From the NCBI GenBank assembly GCA_039822785.1, contig JBCBMO010000003.1, forward strand, positions 62,001 through 126,000: a DNA stretch of 64,000 nucleotides, read 5' to 3'. Every line of letters starts with the position of its first letter. Position 1 is the first letter of the stretch. This document shows positions 8,191-16,959 of the stretch, in pieces. Source of the stretch: Thermohalobaculum sp039822785 (GTDB lineage: Bacteria; Pseudomonadota; Alphaproteobacteria; Rhodobacterales; Rhodobacteraceae). Below the pieces are notes generated by a model, which was given only the letters and a program-made list of their open reading frames with translations, did not search any database and had not been told where the DNA came from. The position numbers and the translations under genes were made by a program.

Positions 8191-10068
8191 ATGTTTCACG
8201 TGAAACAATCGTCCCCCTCGGTGGTGGTAGTCGGTGGCGGCCACGCAGGCTTGGAGGCGGCGCTTGCCGTCGCCCGGGTCGGCGTGCCCGTCACCCTGGT
8301 CACGCTCCGCCGCGACCGCATCGGGGAGATGTCCTGCAATCCCGCCGTCGGGGGCCTCGGCAAGGGCCACCTGGTGCGCGAGGTCGATGCCCTCGGCGGC
8401 GCCATCGGTCGGCTCGCCGATGCCGCCGGCATCCAGTACCGGTTGCTCAATCGCCGTAAGGGCCCGGCCGTGCGCGGCCCCCGGGTGCAATGCGACCGCG
8501 CGCTCTTCCGGGCTGCGGCGCAACGGCTGGTGGACGCGACCCCGGGCCTGACGGTGCTGGAAGGCGAAGTCGCGGATCTTGTGGTCGAGGGTGGCCGGAT
8601 CGCTGGCGTGCGGCTTGCCGATGGCGCCACCGTCCCTGCGGCGGCGGTGGTCCTGACCACCGGCACCTTCCTGGGCGGGGTCGTCCACATCGGGGCCGAG
8701 CGCTTCCCCGCCGGGCGGATGGGTGAGGCCGCGGCGTCCCGCCTGTCGGACCGGCTGCGTGAGGCCGCCTTCGCCATCGGCCGGCTCAAGACCGGCACCC
8801 CGCCGCGGCTGGACGGGCGCACCATCGACACCGCTGCGCTGACGCCGCAGCCGAGCGACGAGGATCCGGTCTTCCTGTCCTTCGCCACACAGGCGACCCA
8901 GGCGGCGCAGGTGCCCTGTCACATCACCCATACCGCGCCCCAGACCCATGTGGTGATCCGCGCCCATCTCGACCAATCGGCGCTGCATGCGGGCGGCATC
9001 ACCGGGCCCGGGCCGCGCTATTGCCCCTCGATCGAGGACAAGGTCGAGCGTTTCGCCGACAAGGAGAGCCATCAGATCTTCTTGGAGCCGGAGGGGCTGA
9101 CCACCGATCTCGTCTATCCCAACGGCATTTCTACCTCGCTGCCCGCGGCGGTGCAGGAGGTCTTCGTGCGCAGTATTCCGGGCCTGGAGCGCGCCGAGAT
9201 ACGCCAACCCGGCTATGCGATTGAGTACGACTATGTCGACCCGCGCAGCCTGCAGCGGACGCTGGAGCATCGGGAGATCGGCGGGCTCTATTTCGCCGGG
9301 CAGATCAACGGCACCACCGGCTATGAGGAAGCGGCGGCCCAGGGCCTGCTCGCCGGGGCGAACGCGGCGCTGTCGGTGCTGGAGCGGCCGGCGCTGTCGG
9401 TGGATCGCGCGACGGCCTACCTCGGCGTCTTGGTCGATGACCTGACGAGCCAAGGGGTGACCGAGCCCTATCGGATGTTCACCTCCCGCGCGGAGTATCG
9501 GCTGCGCCTGCGGATCGACAATGCCGACCGGCGGCTGGCCCCGCTGGGGATCGGTGCGGGCCTGGTGCCGCCGGCGATGGCGGCGGATTTCGAGGCAAAG
9601 GCGGCGGCGCTGGCCGAGATCGAGGAACGGCTGGATCGCATCAGCCTGACCCCGCAGGAGGCGGCGGCGCTCGGCCTGCCGCTGCGGGGCGACGGGCAGC
9701 GGCGCAGTGCCCGGACGCTGCTTGCGCAGCCCGATGTCACCGTGGCGCGTTTCGCCGGGATCGACCCGGCGCTGGGGGCGGTGGAACCCGCCCTGGCCGA
9801 GTTGATCGAGACCGAGATGCGCTATGGCACCTACCTCGAGCGGCAGACGGTGGAGATCGAGCGACTGGCGGCGGAGGAACGCCAGCCGTTGCCCCGTGAC
9901 CTGGACTATCGCGCGTTGCCGGGGTTGTCGGGGGAACTGGCGGCGAAGCTGTCGCGCCACCGCCCCGAGACCCTGGCGCAGGCCCGGCGGATCGAGGGGA
10001 TGACCCCGGCGGCCCTGATAATCTTGCTGGCGGCGGCCCGGCCGCGGCGCCTGCGCCAACAGGCGTGA
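8191..10068 (+). CDS. mnmG: tRNA uridine 5-carboxymethylaminomethyl modification enzyme MnmG (GidA)
   Basis: FAD-dependent partner of MnmE in the xm5U34 tRNA modification. It has 625 residues, normal length. The dinucleotide-binding GGGHAGLEAA lies just after the N-terminus, followed by the family motif MSCNPAVGGLGKGHLVREVDALGG and the C-terminal helical domain. The first codons (MFHVKQ) are encoded by a perfect parS palindrome, so the start of this gene doubles as a ParB-binding site. It follows mnmE by one base and its TGA overlaps the GTG of rsmG. Confidence 0.97.
   Translation: MFHVKQSSPSVVVVGGGHAGLEAALAVARVGVPVTLVTLRRDRIGEMSCNPAVGGLGKGHLVREVDALGGAIGRLADAAGIQYRLLNRRKGPAVRGPRVQCDRALFRAAAQRLVDATPGLTVLEGEVADLVVEGGRIAGVRLADGATVPAAAVVLTTGTFLGGVVHIGAERFPAGRMGEAAASRLSDRLREAAFAIGRLKTGTPPRLDGRTIDTAALTPQPSDEDPVFLSFATQATQAAQVPCHITHTAPQTHVVIRAHLDQSALHAGGITGPGPRYCPSIEDKVERFADKESHQIFLEPEGLTTDLVYPNGISTSLPAAVQEVFVRSIPGLERAEIRQPGYAIEYDYVDPRSLQRTLEHREIGGLYFAGQINGTTGYEEAAAQGLLAGANAALSVLERPALSVDRATAYLGVLVDDLTSQGVTEPYRMFTSRAEYRLRLRIDNADRRLAPLGIGAGLVPPAMAADFEAKAAALAEIEERLDRISLTPQEAAALGLPLRGDGQRRSARTLLAQPDVTVARFAGIDPALGAVEPALAELIETEMRYGTYLERQTVEIERLAAEERQPLPRDLDYRALPGLSGELAAKLSRHRPETLAQARRIEGMTPAALIILLAAARPRRLRQQA
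8192..8207. promoter_or_regulatory. parS centromere site 1 (in the mnmG start)
   Basis: Perfect match to the 16-bp parS consensus palindrome TGTTTCACGTGAAACA. It starts one base into the mnmG initiation codon. It should be bound by the ParB encoded about 3.3 kb downstream to nucleate the segregation complex near the origin. Confidence 0.95.
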
Positions 10069-10694
10069 CTCCCGCCGCCTTCCGAGCCTGGGCGGGTGTT
10101 TCACGTGAAACACTTGGGGCCTTCGAAGCCTATGCCACGCTGCTCGCGCGGTGGAATGCCCGGATCAATCTGGTCGCACCGCGCAGCCTGGAGGCGGTCT
10201 GGACCCGGCATTTCCAGGACAGCGTGCAGGTTTGGCAGGCGGCGCCGGCCTTGGCGCCGGGGGCCCGCTGGGTCGACCTTGGCAGCGGGGCAGGGTTCCC
10301 GGGGCTCGTCGTGGCCCTCATGGCCCGTGACGCCGGCCACGACTTGGCCGTGCAGCTCATCGAATCTGATGCCCGCAAGGCGGCTTTCCTGCGGGAGGCG
10401 GCGCGGGCGGTAGGCGTCACTGCCGAAGTCATGGTGGCGCGGATTGAGGCGGCCCCGCCGGCCCATGGGGGCGTCGTCTCCGCCCGAGCCCTGGCGCCCT
10501 TGACCAAGCTGTTGGGCTATGTCGAGCGCCATGGCACGGCGGCGGGGGTGGCGCTTCTTCTGAAGGGTCAGGACTATCGAAGCGAATTGACCGCCGCGGC
10601 GGCCGATTGGCATATGGAGGCGGAGGCGCGGCCCAGTGTGACGGATCCTGCCGCGGCCTTGCTGGTGATCCGACAGCTGGAGCGACGCCGATGA
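10065..10694 (+). CDS. rsmG: 16S rRNA (guanine-527-N7)-methyltransferase RsmG (GidB)
   Basis: SAM-dependent m7G527 methylation of 16S rRNA. It has 209 residues from GTG 10065, which overlaps the mnmG stop (GTGA). The SAM-binding motif VDLGSGAGFPGLVVAL lies at about residues 70-85, and ARALAPLTKLLGY is the conserved C-terminal motif of the family. Codons around GVSRETLG are formed by a second perfect parS site. Its stop overlaps the parA start (ATGA). Loss of this family gives low-level streptomycin resistance in other bacteria. Confidence 0.95.
   Translation: MTPAAFRAWAGVSRETLGAFEAYATLLARWNARINLVAPRSLEAVWTRHFQDSVQVWQAAPALAPGARWVDLGSGAGFPGLVVALMARDAGHDLAVQLIESDARKAAFLREAARAVGVTAEVMVARIEAAPPAHGGVVSARALAPLTKLLGYVERHGTAAGVALLLKGQDYRSELTAAAADWHMEAEARPSVTDPAAALLVIRQLERRR
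10097..10112. promoter_or_regulatory. parS centromere site 2 (inside rsmG)
   Basis: Second perfect 16-bp parS palindrome TGTTTCACGTGAAACA, read through in frame as part of RsmG residues 11-17. It lies 1.9 kb from site 1 and about 600 bases before parA. Confidence 0.95.
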
Positions 10695-11530
10695 GCGCAG
10701 GACTGGACGCCCGAGAAGGCGCTGGAGGGGTTGCCCGGATGGGTCGGGTCATCGCCGTGGTCAACCAGAAGGGCGGCGTGGGCAAGACCACCACCACGAT
10801 CAACCTTGGTGCTGCGCTGGCGGAGAAGGGGCACCGGGTGCTGCTCATCGACCTCGACCCCCAGGGCAACGCCTCCACCGGGCTCGGGCTCTTTCCCGGC
10901 AACCGAACGACGACGGCCTATGAGCTTCTGTCCGAGGAAGGGAGCCTCGCCGAGTGCCTCGCGGGTACCGTCTATGAGAACCTGACGATCGTGCCCGGCA
11001 GCGGCGATCTGGCGGGTCTGGATGCGGAGCTCTCGGAGGACCCGCACCGGGGGCAACGCTTGCGCCAGCGCCTGGCGGTCTATGATGGCGATGGCTTCGA
11101 TACGGTGCTCATCGATTGCCCGCCCTCGCTCAATATCTTGACGGTCAATGCGATGACCGCCGCCGATACGGTGCTGGTGCCGCTGCAGTGCGAGTTCTTC
11201 GCGCTGGAGGGGCTGACGCAGCTGCTCTCCACCATCAAGCGGGTGCAGCAGCGACTCAACCCCAGGTTGCGGATCGAAGGGATCCTGCTGACCATGTACG
11301 ACAAGCGCAACAACCTCTCGGCCGAGGTCGCGGTCGACGTGCGGGAGAACCTGGGGAGCCAAGTCTACGACACCATCATCCCGCGCAACGTCCGCTTGTC
11401 CGAGGCGCCGAGCCATGGGGCGCCGGTGCTGGCCTATGATGGCGACAGCACGGGGGCCAAGGCTTATCGGCGGCTGGCCGAGGAGATGTTGGCGACGCGG
11501 GCGATCGAGGCGCTGGAAGGGGCGGGCTAA
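10691..11530 (+). CDS. parA: Chromosome partitioning ATPase ParA
   Basis: Deviant Walker ATPase that binds DNA non-specifically and moves ParB-parS complexes during chromosome segregation. I start at ATG 10691, overlapping the rsmG stop (ATGA), giving 279 residues. The N-terminal tail is short (about 17 residues) before GRVIAVVNQKGGVGKTTT, the deviant Walker A, followed by DLDPQGNAST (A' motif) and DCPPSLNILT (Walker B). There is no N-terminal helix-turn-helix domain, so this is the small chromosomal (Soj-like) type. parB starts in its stop codon. Confidence 0.96.
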   Translation: MSAGLDAREGAGGVARMGRVIAVVNQKGGVGKTTTTINLGAALAEKGHRVLLIDLDPQGNASTGLGLFPGNRTTTAYELLSEEGSLAECLAGTVYENLTIVPGSGDLAGLDAELSEDPHRGQRLRQRLAVYDGDGFDTVLIDCPPSLNILTVNAMTAADTVLVPLQCEFFALEGLTQLLSTIKRVQQRLNPRLRIEGILLTMYDKRNNLSAEVAVDVRENLGSQVYDTIIPRNVRLSEAPSHGAPVLAYDGDSTGAKAYRRLAEEMLATRAIEALEGAG

Positions 11531-12435
11531 TGGCAAAGGGCGGCAAGGGCGGATCGAAGACGCTGGGGCGCGGGCTCTCCGCGCTGTTGGGCGATATCGA
11601 GGAGCCGGCGGAGGAGACGGCAGGGGCGCCGGGCACGGGCGGGACGGCGGAGATCCCCATCGAGCTGATCCACCCGAACCCCGAGCAGCCGCGCCGTCGC
11701 TTCGATGCCGCGGAGCTGGAGGAACTGGCGGCTTCGCTGCGCGAGCGGGGGGTGATCCAGCCGGTGGTGCTACGGCCGCATCCTGAAAAAGACAAGGAAT
11801 ATCAGATAGTTGCGGGAGAGCGGCGGTGGCGCGCGGCGCAGATGGCGCAGCTGCATGCCCTGCCCGCAGTGGTGCGCGATATCGACGATCAGCTCGTGCT
11901 GGAGATCGCCATCGTCGAGAACGTGCAGCGCCAGGGGCTCGACCCGCTGGAGGAGGCCGAGGGCTATCGCCAGCTCATCGACCGCTTCGGCTATACGCAG
12001 GAGGCGCTGTCACGGGTGATCGGCAAGAGCCGCAGCCATCTGGCCAATACCCTGCGGCTGCTCGCGCTGCCCGAGCGGGTGCGCGAGCTGCTCGCCGAGG
12101 GCAAGCTGTCGGCGGGCCATGCGCGGGCGCTGTTGTCGGCCCCCGCCCCGATCACGCTGGCGGAGCGGATCGTGATCGAAGGCCTGTCCGTGCGCCAGAC
12201 CGAGGCGATTGCGCGCAAGGGCGTCACCATCCCCGGCACCGGGATGGATGGTTCGCGCGCCGCGCCGCGCAAGCCCGAGAAGGACGCCGATACCCGGATG
12301 CTGGAGGGCGATCTCTCGGCCGCCATCGGGATGCGCACGGAGATCGTCGCGCTCGGCGATGGCGCGGGGGAGGTCCGGATCCGATACAAGAGCTTCGAAG
12401 ACCTCGACCGGCTCTGCGAGAAACTCGCCACCTGA
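11530..12435 (+). CDS. parB: Chromosome partitioning protein ParB
   Basis: CTP-dependent DNA clamp that loads at parS sites and spreads. It has 301 residues, starting in the TAATG junction with parA. The N-terminal basic tail includes the LGRGLSALL segment that contacts ParA, and the ParB/Srx fold has the IPIELIHPNPEQPRRRF start and the CTP-binding GERRWRAAQ. ENVQRQGLDPLEEAEGY precedes a helix-turn-helix domain (SRVIGKSRSHLANTLRLL), and a C-terminal dimerisation region closes the protein. Two parS sites lie within 3.4 kb upstream. A structured repeat begins 3 bases after the stop. Confidence 0.97.
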   Translation: MAKGGKGGSKTLGRGLSALLGDIEEPAEETAGAPGTGGTAEIPIELIHPNPEQPRRRFDAAELEELAASLRERGVIQPVVLRPHPEKDKEYQIVAGERRWRAAQMAQLHALPAVVRDIDDQLVLEIAIVENVQRQGLDPLEEAEGYRQLIDRFGYTQEALSRVIGKSRSHLANTLRLLALPERVRELLAEGKLSAGHARALLSAPAPITLAERIVIEGLSVRQTEAIARKGVTIPGTGMDGSRAAPRKPEKDADTRMLEGDLSAAIGMRTEIVALGDGAGEVRIRYKSFEDLDRLCEKLAT

Positions 12436-12437
12436 GA

Positions 12438-12652
12438 CAAGCGGAATCGCGGCTGGTCGCCGCGATGAGTCTTCGGGAGCGCCGTTTGGCTTGCCGCGCG
12501 GACGGGCGCCGGTGGTTCGTGCGGGTTCGGAGATCGTCGGGTGGGCTGGGGAGAAGCCCGAGGGGCTTCATGGCGAGTGTGCCGGCAAGAGGCGATCCGC
12601 CTCAAGGGCGAGCCGGCTGCGCCGGTCGGCCGGCGGCCGACCCTTGACCCGG
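12438..12652 (+). repeat. Dispersed structured repeat, copy A (downstream of parB)
   Basis: About 215 bp closely related to 29949-30159. The left 30 bases (12438-12467) are identical between copies and contain an 8-bp inverted repeat, ATCGCGGC-TGGTC-GCCGCGAT. The middle has a conserved hairpin (GGCTGGGGAGAAGCCC, about 12544-12559). The right end is a long imperfect stem opening with TCAAGGG (12602-12608) and closing with CCCTTGA (12641-12647). The blocks between are diverged. Both copies lie in the same orientation, 3' of a plus-strand gene and before a convergent minus-strand gene. No protein reading is convincing. It could be a MITE-like element, a large REP/BIME or a 3' structural element. 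Confidence 0.85.
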
Positions 12653-12689
12653 AGCGCCTCTCGCCATGTGGAGCGGTTGGGTGTTGTTG

Positions 12690-13730
12690 TCAGCGGCGTG
12701 TGGGGGCGCCGGCGATGGCCAGGCGCAGCAGGCAGCGTTCCAGAATCGCGCGGTTGGGGCGGGTGCCCGCACTGCGCAGGAGGCGGTCGGTGTCCTGGAG
12801 TTGGCGAAGCGCGCTCTCGAGCGAGGCCTGAGGCCAGCGTCGCAGCGCGGCGGCCATGGCGTCGCGGCGCGCGCCCCAGGCAGGGGGGCGGAGGGTGGCC
12901 AGCCCCTCCTGCGGGCCCTTCGGGTGACAGGCGGCGGCGAGGAGCTGGCGGAAGTACTGGCCGACCTGGATGACGATGGTGACGTCGTTCACGCCGGCGG
13001 TCGCAAGCCTGCCGAGGCTGTAGGCCACCGCGTCTGGGCGACCCGCGGCGAGGGCCGCGATCAGCGCATCGGTCTCCGCCTCCGCCGTTGCGGGGAGGAG
13101 GGCGGCGATTTCCTCCGCGCTGATCGGCGTGGGACGGTCGAGGCCATAGAGCGCGATGCGCTCGACGGTGCGCGCGAGGCTGCCGCGGTCGGCCTCCGCC
13201 GCATGGGCTGCCAGCCGGTCCAGGGCCTCGCGCGAGGGGTCGGTCGCAAGGCCCGCATCGCGCAGGGCGGCGGCCAGCGCTGGGCCGTCGGGCGGATCGG
13301 GGTAGAGGCCGACCGAGGCTGTGGCCGAGCCCTTCTCGAAGAGCTTGCGGAGCGCGGATTTCGCCGTGAGCGCGCCGGCTTCCGTTACCAGGATGCCGTC
13401 CTGCGGCGTCAGGCCGTCGAGTGCCGCGGCGAGGCTGGGCGCCAGAGTGTCGGTGGCACCGGTGAGCAGCACCAGCGGGCGATCGGCGAAGAAGCCGCCG
13501 GCGCGGAGCGCGTCGTGGAGGGCGGCCGGGTCGCGGCGGACCTCGGCGGCGTCGAGCCGGGTCAGGCTGAACCCCGCGGTGCCATCGCCTAGTGCGCTGG
13601 AGAGGGCCGCGACCAGCCGGCGGCGCATCTCGGCGGTATGGGCGGGATCGGGGCCGAAGAGCAGCACGCCGCCGTGGGAGAGGTCGCCGCTGGTGCAGTA
13701 TCGCTCTGCTGCCGCGCCCTGGACCTTCAT
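12690..13730 (-). CDS. holA: DNA polymerase III subunit delta
   Basis: Clamp-loader delta subunit, which opens the beta clamp and loads it on primed DNA. It has 346 residues, normal length. The sequence begins with the family's VLLFGPDPAHTAEMRRRL segment, a degenerate AAA+ P-loop position, then FFADRPLVLLTGATD, followed by the C-terminal collar domain (VIQVGQYFRQLLAAA, ending LRLAIAGAPTRR). It is convergent with parB and heads the minus-strand leuS-lptE-holA group; the lptE-holA spacing is 35 bases. Confidence 0.93.
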   Translation of the reverse strand: MKVQGAAAERYCTSGDLSHGGVLLFGPDPAHTAEMRRRLVAALSSALGDGTAGFSLTRLDAAEVRRDPAALHDALRAGGFFADRPLVLLTGATDTLAPSLAAALDGLTPQDGILVTEAGALTAKSALRKLFEKGSATASVGLYPDPPDGPALAAALRDAGLATDPSREALDRLAAHAAEADRGSLARTVERIALYGLDRPTPISAEEIAALLPATAEAETDALIAALAAGRPDAVAYSLGRLATAGVNDVTIVIQVGQYFRQLLAAACHPKGPQEGLATLRPPAWGARRDAMAAALRRWPQASLESALRQLQDTDRLLRSAGTRPNRAILERCLLRLAIAGAPTRR

Positions 13731-13765
13731 GCTGGGCTCATGAGGTTACCGCCCCCGCGGCACGG

Positions 13766-14287
13766 TCAGCCGGCGGCCAGCAGGGTGGGCGCGCGGGCTT
13801 GGACGCGCCGGGCGATGCGCTCGGCGAGGTCGCGGATCAGCCGCTCCTCGATGGCGCGGCGCGTGGTGCGCGAGGCGAAGAGCGAGGCGGTCTCGTCGAA
13901 GCCGGTCTCGTTGACGACCTCGCCCTCGAGCACCGGTTCGGCGCTGCCGGTCTCGTAGAGGCGAAAGCGGGCCTGGGCCGTGATCTGGCGGCGGGTGACC
14001 GCATTGTCCTGGGCGATGAGAAGGCCGCGCTCGCTGAGGCGTTGATCGACCTCGAGCCGGAAACGGGGATCGGCGCCGGTGCGGCCCAGGCGGCTTTCCA
14101 GGGTGCGGGTCATGACCCGGCCGAGGCGGTCCTTGATGGGCGGCAGGTCGACCTGACCGACGATCTGACCGCCCGGTGCTGTCTCCGCTAGCATGGGGCG
14201 CAGGCAGCCCGGCAGCGCCAGAAGCGCGCCGCCGGCGACGGCCAGTCTCAGCGCCCGCCGGCGGTTGGTGGGGTCAGACCACGACAT
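13766..14287 (-). CDS. lptE: LPS-assembly lipoprotein LptE
   Basis: Outer-membrane lipoprotein that plugs LptD and completes LPS insertion. From ATG 14287 (MSWSDPTNRRRALRLAVAGG) it has 173 residues, and the start lies 14 bases inside the leuS 3' end. A lipoprotein signal is clear: arginine-rich n-region, hydrophobic stretch, and lipobox LPGC, then LRPMLAE. The remaining sequence is poorly conserved, as usual in this family, so the call rests on lipobox, size and the conserved leuS-lptE-holA order. LptA, LptB and LptC are encoded at 53-55 kb. Confidence 0.86.
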   Translation of the reverse strand: MSWSDPTNRRRALRLAVAGGALLALPGCLRPMLAETAPGGQIVGQVDLPPIKDRLGRVMTRTLESRLGRTGADPRFRLEVDQRLSERGLLIAQDNAVTRRQITAQARFRLYETGSAEPVLEGEVVNETGFDETASLFASRTTRRAIEERLIRDLAERIARRVQARAPTLLAAG

Positions 14288-16868
14288 TGACGATGCGTCC
14301 GGGCACGACGATGACCTTTTTCGGCGGTTTGCCGTCGAGATAACGGACCACGTCCGGGGTCTCGAGCACAAGGGCCTGGATGCTGTCCTTGTCTGCGTCG
14401 CGGGCCACCTCGACCTCGGCGCGTTTCTTGCCGTTCACCTGCACGGGCAAAAGGATGACGTCGTCGCGGGCCAGCGCCGCATCGGCCTGGGGCCAGGGCA
14501 TGTCGACCAGGGGCGTGGTGTGGCCAAGGGTCTGCCACAGCTCCTCCGTCAGGTGCGGCGCCATGGGGTTCATGAGGCGAAGAAGGGTCTCGATCCCCTC
14601 GCGCCGCGCCTGGGCCATGCCTGATGCCTCGGCCTGCTGTGCGGCACTGCCGAGCGCGTTGGCGAGTTCGTAGAGCCGGGCGACGGCCTTGTTGAAGGTG
14701 AAGCCCTCGATATCCGCCGTGACGCCGGCGATGGTCTTGTGGGTGGCCTTGCGGAGGGCGAGTGCTGCCGGGTCGGTCGGGCCTTCCGCCGCGGGGGCTG
14801 CGCCAAGCTCGGTCGCCAGCCGCCAGACGCGTTGGAGGAAGCGCCAGGCGCCCTCGACCCCCGCGGCGGTCCATTCGACGTCGCGCTCGGGCGGGCTGTC
14901 GGAGAGCATGAAAAAGCGGGCGGTGTCGGCGCCGTACTGCTGGATGATGGCGTCGGGGTCGACGACGTTCTTCTTCGATTTCGACATCTTGATCGAAGGC
15001 CCGATCTCGACCGCGTCGCCGCTGGCGATCTCGGTCGCGCTCTCGGCGTCGCGGCGGATCTCGTCGGGGGTGAGCCAGCGGCCATCGGCGCTGCGGTAGG
15101 TCTCGTGCGTGACCATGCCCTGGGTGAAGAGGGCGTCGAAGGGCTCGGCCGCGCCCTCGGGCAGGTGGCCGGTGGCGATCATCGCGCGGGCGAAGAAGCG
15201 GGAGTAGAGGAGGTGCAGGATCGCATGCTCCACCCCGCCGATGTACTGGTCGACGCACAACCAGTAGGCGGCGTCCTCCATCACCGTGGGCGTCTCGGCC
15301 CGGGGCGCGGTGAAACGGGCGAAGTACCAGGAGCTGTCGACGAAGGTGTCCATGGTGTCCGTTTCCCGCCGGGCGGGGGCGGCGCAGACCGGGCAGTCGA
15401 CATGGGCCCAGGTGGGGTGGCGGTCGAGCGGGTTGCCCGGTTTCTCGAAATCGATGTCGTCGGGCAGGCGGACGGGGAGCTGATCCTTCGGCACAGGGAC
15501 GATGCCGCAGTTGGGGCAGTGGATCACCGGGATCGGGCAGCCCCAGTAGCGCTGGCGGCTGACGCCCCAGTCGCGCAGGCGGAACTTGGTGACGCCCTCT
15601 CCCATGCCCGCCTGTTCGGCCCAGTCGATCGCCTCGGCGATGGCCCGGTCGCCGGTCATGTCGCGGTGTGCGCCCTGGACGGGGCGTACGTAGCGGACCG
15701 TCTCGGACTTCAGCGGCACATAGGGCTCGGCGTGGCCGGCCTCCGGGCTCTCGGGAAAATCCTCCAGGCCTTTGGGGTGGTAGGTGTCGAGCACCGCCAG
15801 GCCGTACTTTCGGGCGAAGTCCAGGTCGCGCTGGTCGTGGGCCGGGCAGCCGAAGATCGCGCCGGTGCCGTAGTCCATCAGGATGAAGTTGGCGACATAG
15901 ACCGGCAGCGTCTCGCCCTCGATCAGCGGGTGCTTCACGCGCACGCCGGTGTCGAAGCCGCGTTTCTCGGCCTTTTCCAACTGCTCCTCCGACGTGCCGA
16001 GGCGGCGGCATTCGGCGCTGAAGGCGTCCAGACCCTCCACCGTGCCTTCCAGCGCCAGCGAGAGGGGGTGGTCGCAGGAGATCGCGGCGAAGCTGGCACC
16101 GCGCAGCGTGTCGGGGCGGGTGGTGTAGACCTCGAGCCGCTCGTGGCCCTCGGGCGCGCCCAGGGTGTCGAAGGCGAATTGCAGCCCGCGGGACTTGCCG
16201 ATCCAGTTGGCCTGCATCAGGCGGACTTTTTCCGGCCAGTTCTCCAGCCCGTCGATGGCCGCGAGCAGCTCGTCCGCCATGTCGGCGATGCGGAAGAACC
16301 ACTGGGTGAGGGCGCGGCGTTCGACTGGGGCGCCCGAGCGCCAGCCCTTGCCGTCGATCACCTGCTCGTTGGCGAGCACGGTCATGTCGACCGGGTCCCA
16401 GTTCACCACGCTCTCGCGGCGATAAACGAAGCCTGCCTCGAGGAAGTCGAGGAACAGCGCCTGCTGCTGGGCGTAGTACTCGGGGTCGCAGGTCGCGAAC
16501 TCCCGCCCCCAGTCGAGTGACAGGCCCATGCGTTTGAGTTGGCCGCGCATGGCGGCGATGTTGTCGTAGGTCCAGGTGCCGGGATGGACCTTGCGTTCCA
16601 TCGCGGCGTTCTCGGCCGGCATGCCGAAGGCGTCCCAGCCCATGGGATGCAGCACGTTGAAGCCGCGGGCGCGTTTGAAGCGCGCGATCACGTCGCCCAT
16701 GGTGTAATTGCGCACGTGGCCGATGTGGATGCGCCCCGAGGGGTAGGGAAACATCTCGAGCACGTAGTACTTGGGGCGCGCCGGATCGGCCTCGGCGGCG
16801 AAGCAGCGGTTCTCTGTCCAGAAGGCCTGCCATTTCGGCTCGGCCTCGGCCGCATTGTAGCGCGACAT
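14274..16868 (-). CDS. leuS: Leucyl-tRNA synthetase
   Basis: Class I aminoacyl-tRNA synthetase charging tRNA-Leu. It has 864 residues. The HIGH-type motif is in PYPSGRIHIGHVRN at about residues 42-55. The CP1 editing domain is present, with the TTRPDTLRGASF segment. A zinc-type insertion has CPNCG and CPVC, and KMSKSKKNVV lies near residue 625. The C-terminus (KKVIVVPGRIVNVVV) overlaps the lptE start. A tRNA-Leu(CAG) is encoded at 57.1 kb. Confidence 0.98.
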   Translation of the reverse strand: MSRYNAAEAEPKWQAFWTENRCFAAEADPARPKYYVLEMFPYPSGRIHIGHVRNYTMGDVIARFKRARGFNVLHPMGWDAFGMPAENAAMERKVHPGTWTYDNIAAMRGQLKRMGLSLDWGREFATCDPEYYAQQQALFLDFLEAGFVYRRESVVNWDPVDMTVLANEQVIDGKGWRSGAPVERRALTQWFFRIADMADELLAAIDGLENWPEKVRLMQANWIGKSRGLQFAFDTLGAPEGHERLEVYTTRPDTLRGASFAAISCDHPLSLALEGTVEGLDAFSAECRRLGTSEEQLEKAEKRGFDTGVRVKHPLIEGETLPVYVANFILMDYGTGAIFGCPAHDQRDLDFARKYGLAVLDTYHPKGLEDFPESPEAGHAEPYVPLKSETVRYVRPVQGAHRDMTGDRAIAEAIDWAEQAGMGEGVTKFRLRDWGVSRQRYWGCPIPVIHCPNCGIVPVPKDQLPVRLPDDIDFEKPGNPLDRHPTWAHVDCPVCAAPARRETDTMDTFVDSSWYFARFTAPRAETPTVMEDAAYWLCVDQYIGGVEHAILHLLYSRFFARAMIATGHLPEGAAEPFDALFTQGMVTHETYRSADGRWLTPDEIRRDAESATEIASGDAVEIGPSIKMSKSKKNVVDPDAIIQQYGADTARFFMLSDSPPERDVEWTAAGVEGAWRFLQRVWRLATELGAAPAAEGPTDPAALALRKATHKTIAGVTADIEGFTFNKAVARLYELANALGSAAQQAEASGMAQARREGIETLLRLMNPMAPHLTEELWQTLGHTTPLVDMPWPQADAALARDDVILLPVQVNGKKRAEVEVARDADKDSIQALVLETPDVVRYLDGKPPKKVIVVPGRIVNVVV

Positions 16869-16959
16869 GGGTTTATCCCCGCGTTCTAGTGGGCGCGCGG
16901 GGCCTGCCCAGCCGCGCCGCGTGGTCGTGATCCTTGACCGCGCGCCGAGGAGGCGCGGG

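Noticed and set aside
8164..10113. 649-codon antisense frame opposite mnmG, starting MFHVKH
   Set aside because: The apparent start is the parS palindrome read on the other strand; the rest is an antisense shadow.
14248..16833. Very long open frames overlapping leuS in other frames and on the other strand
   Set aside because: Arginine/proline/glycine-rich shadows of leuS, which has all aminoacyl-tRNA synthetase motifs.
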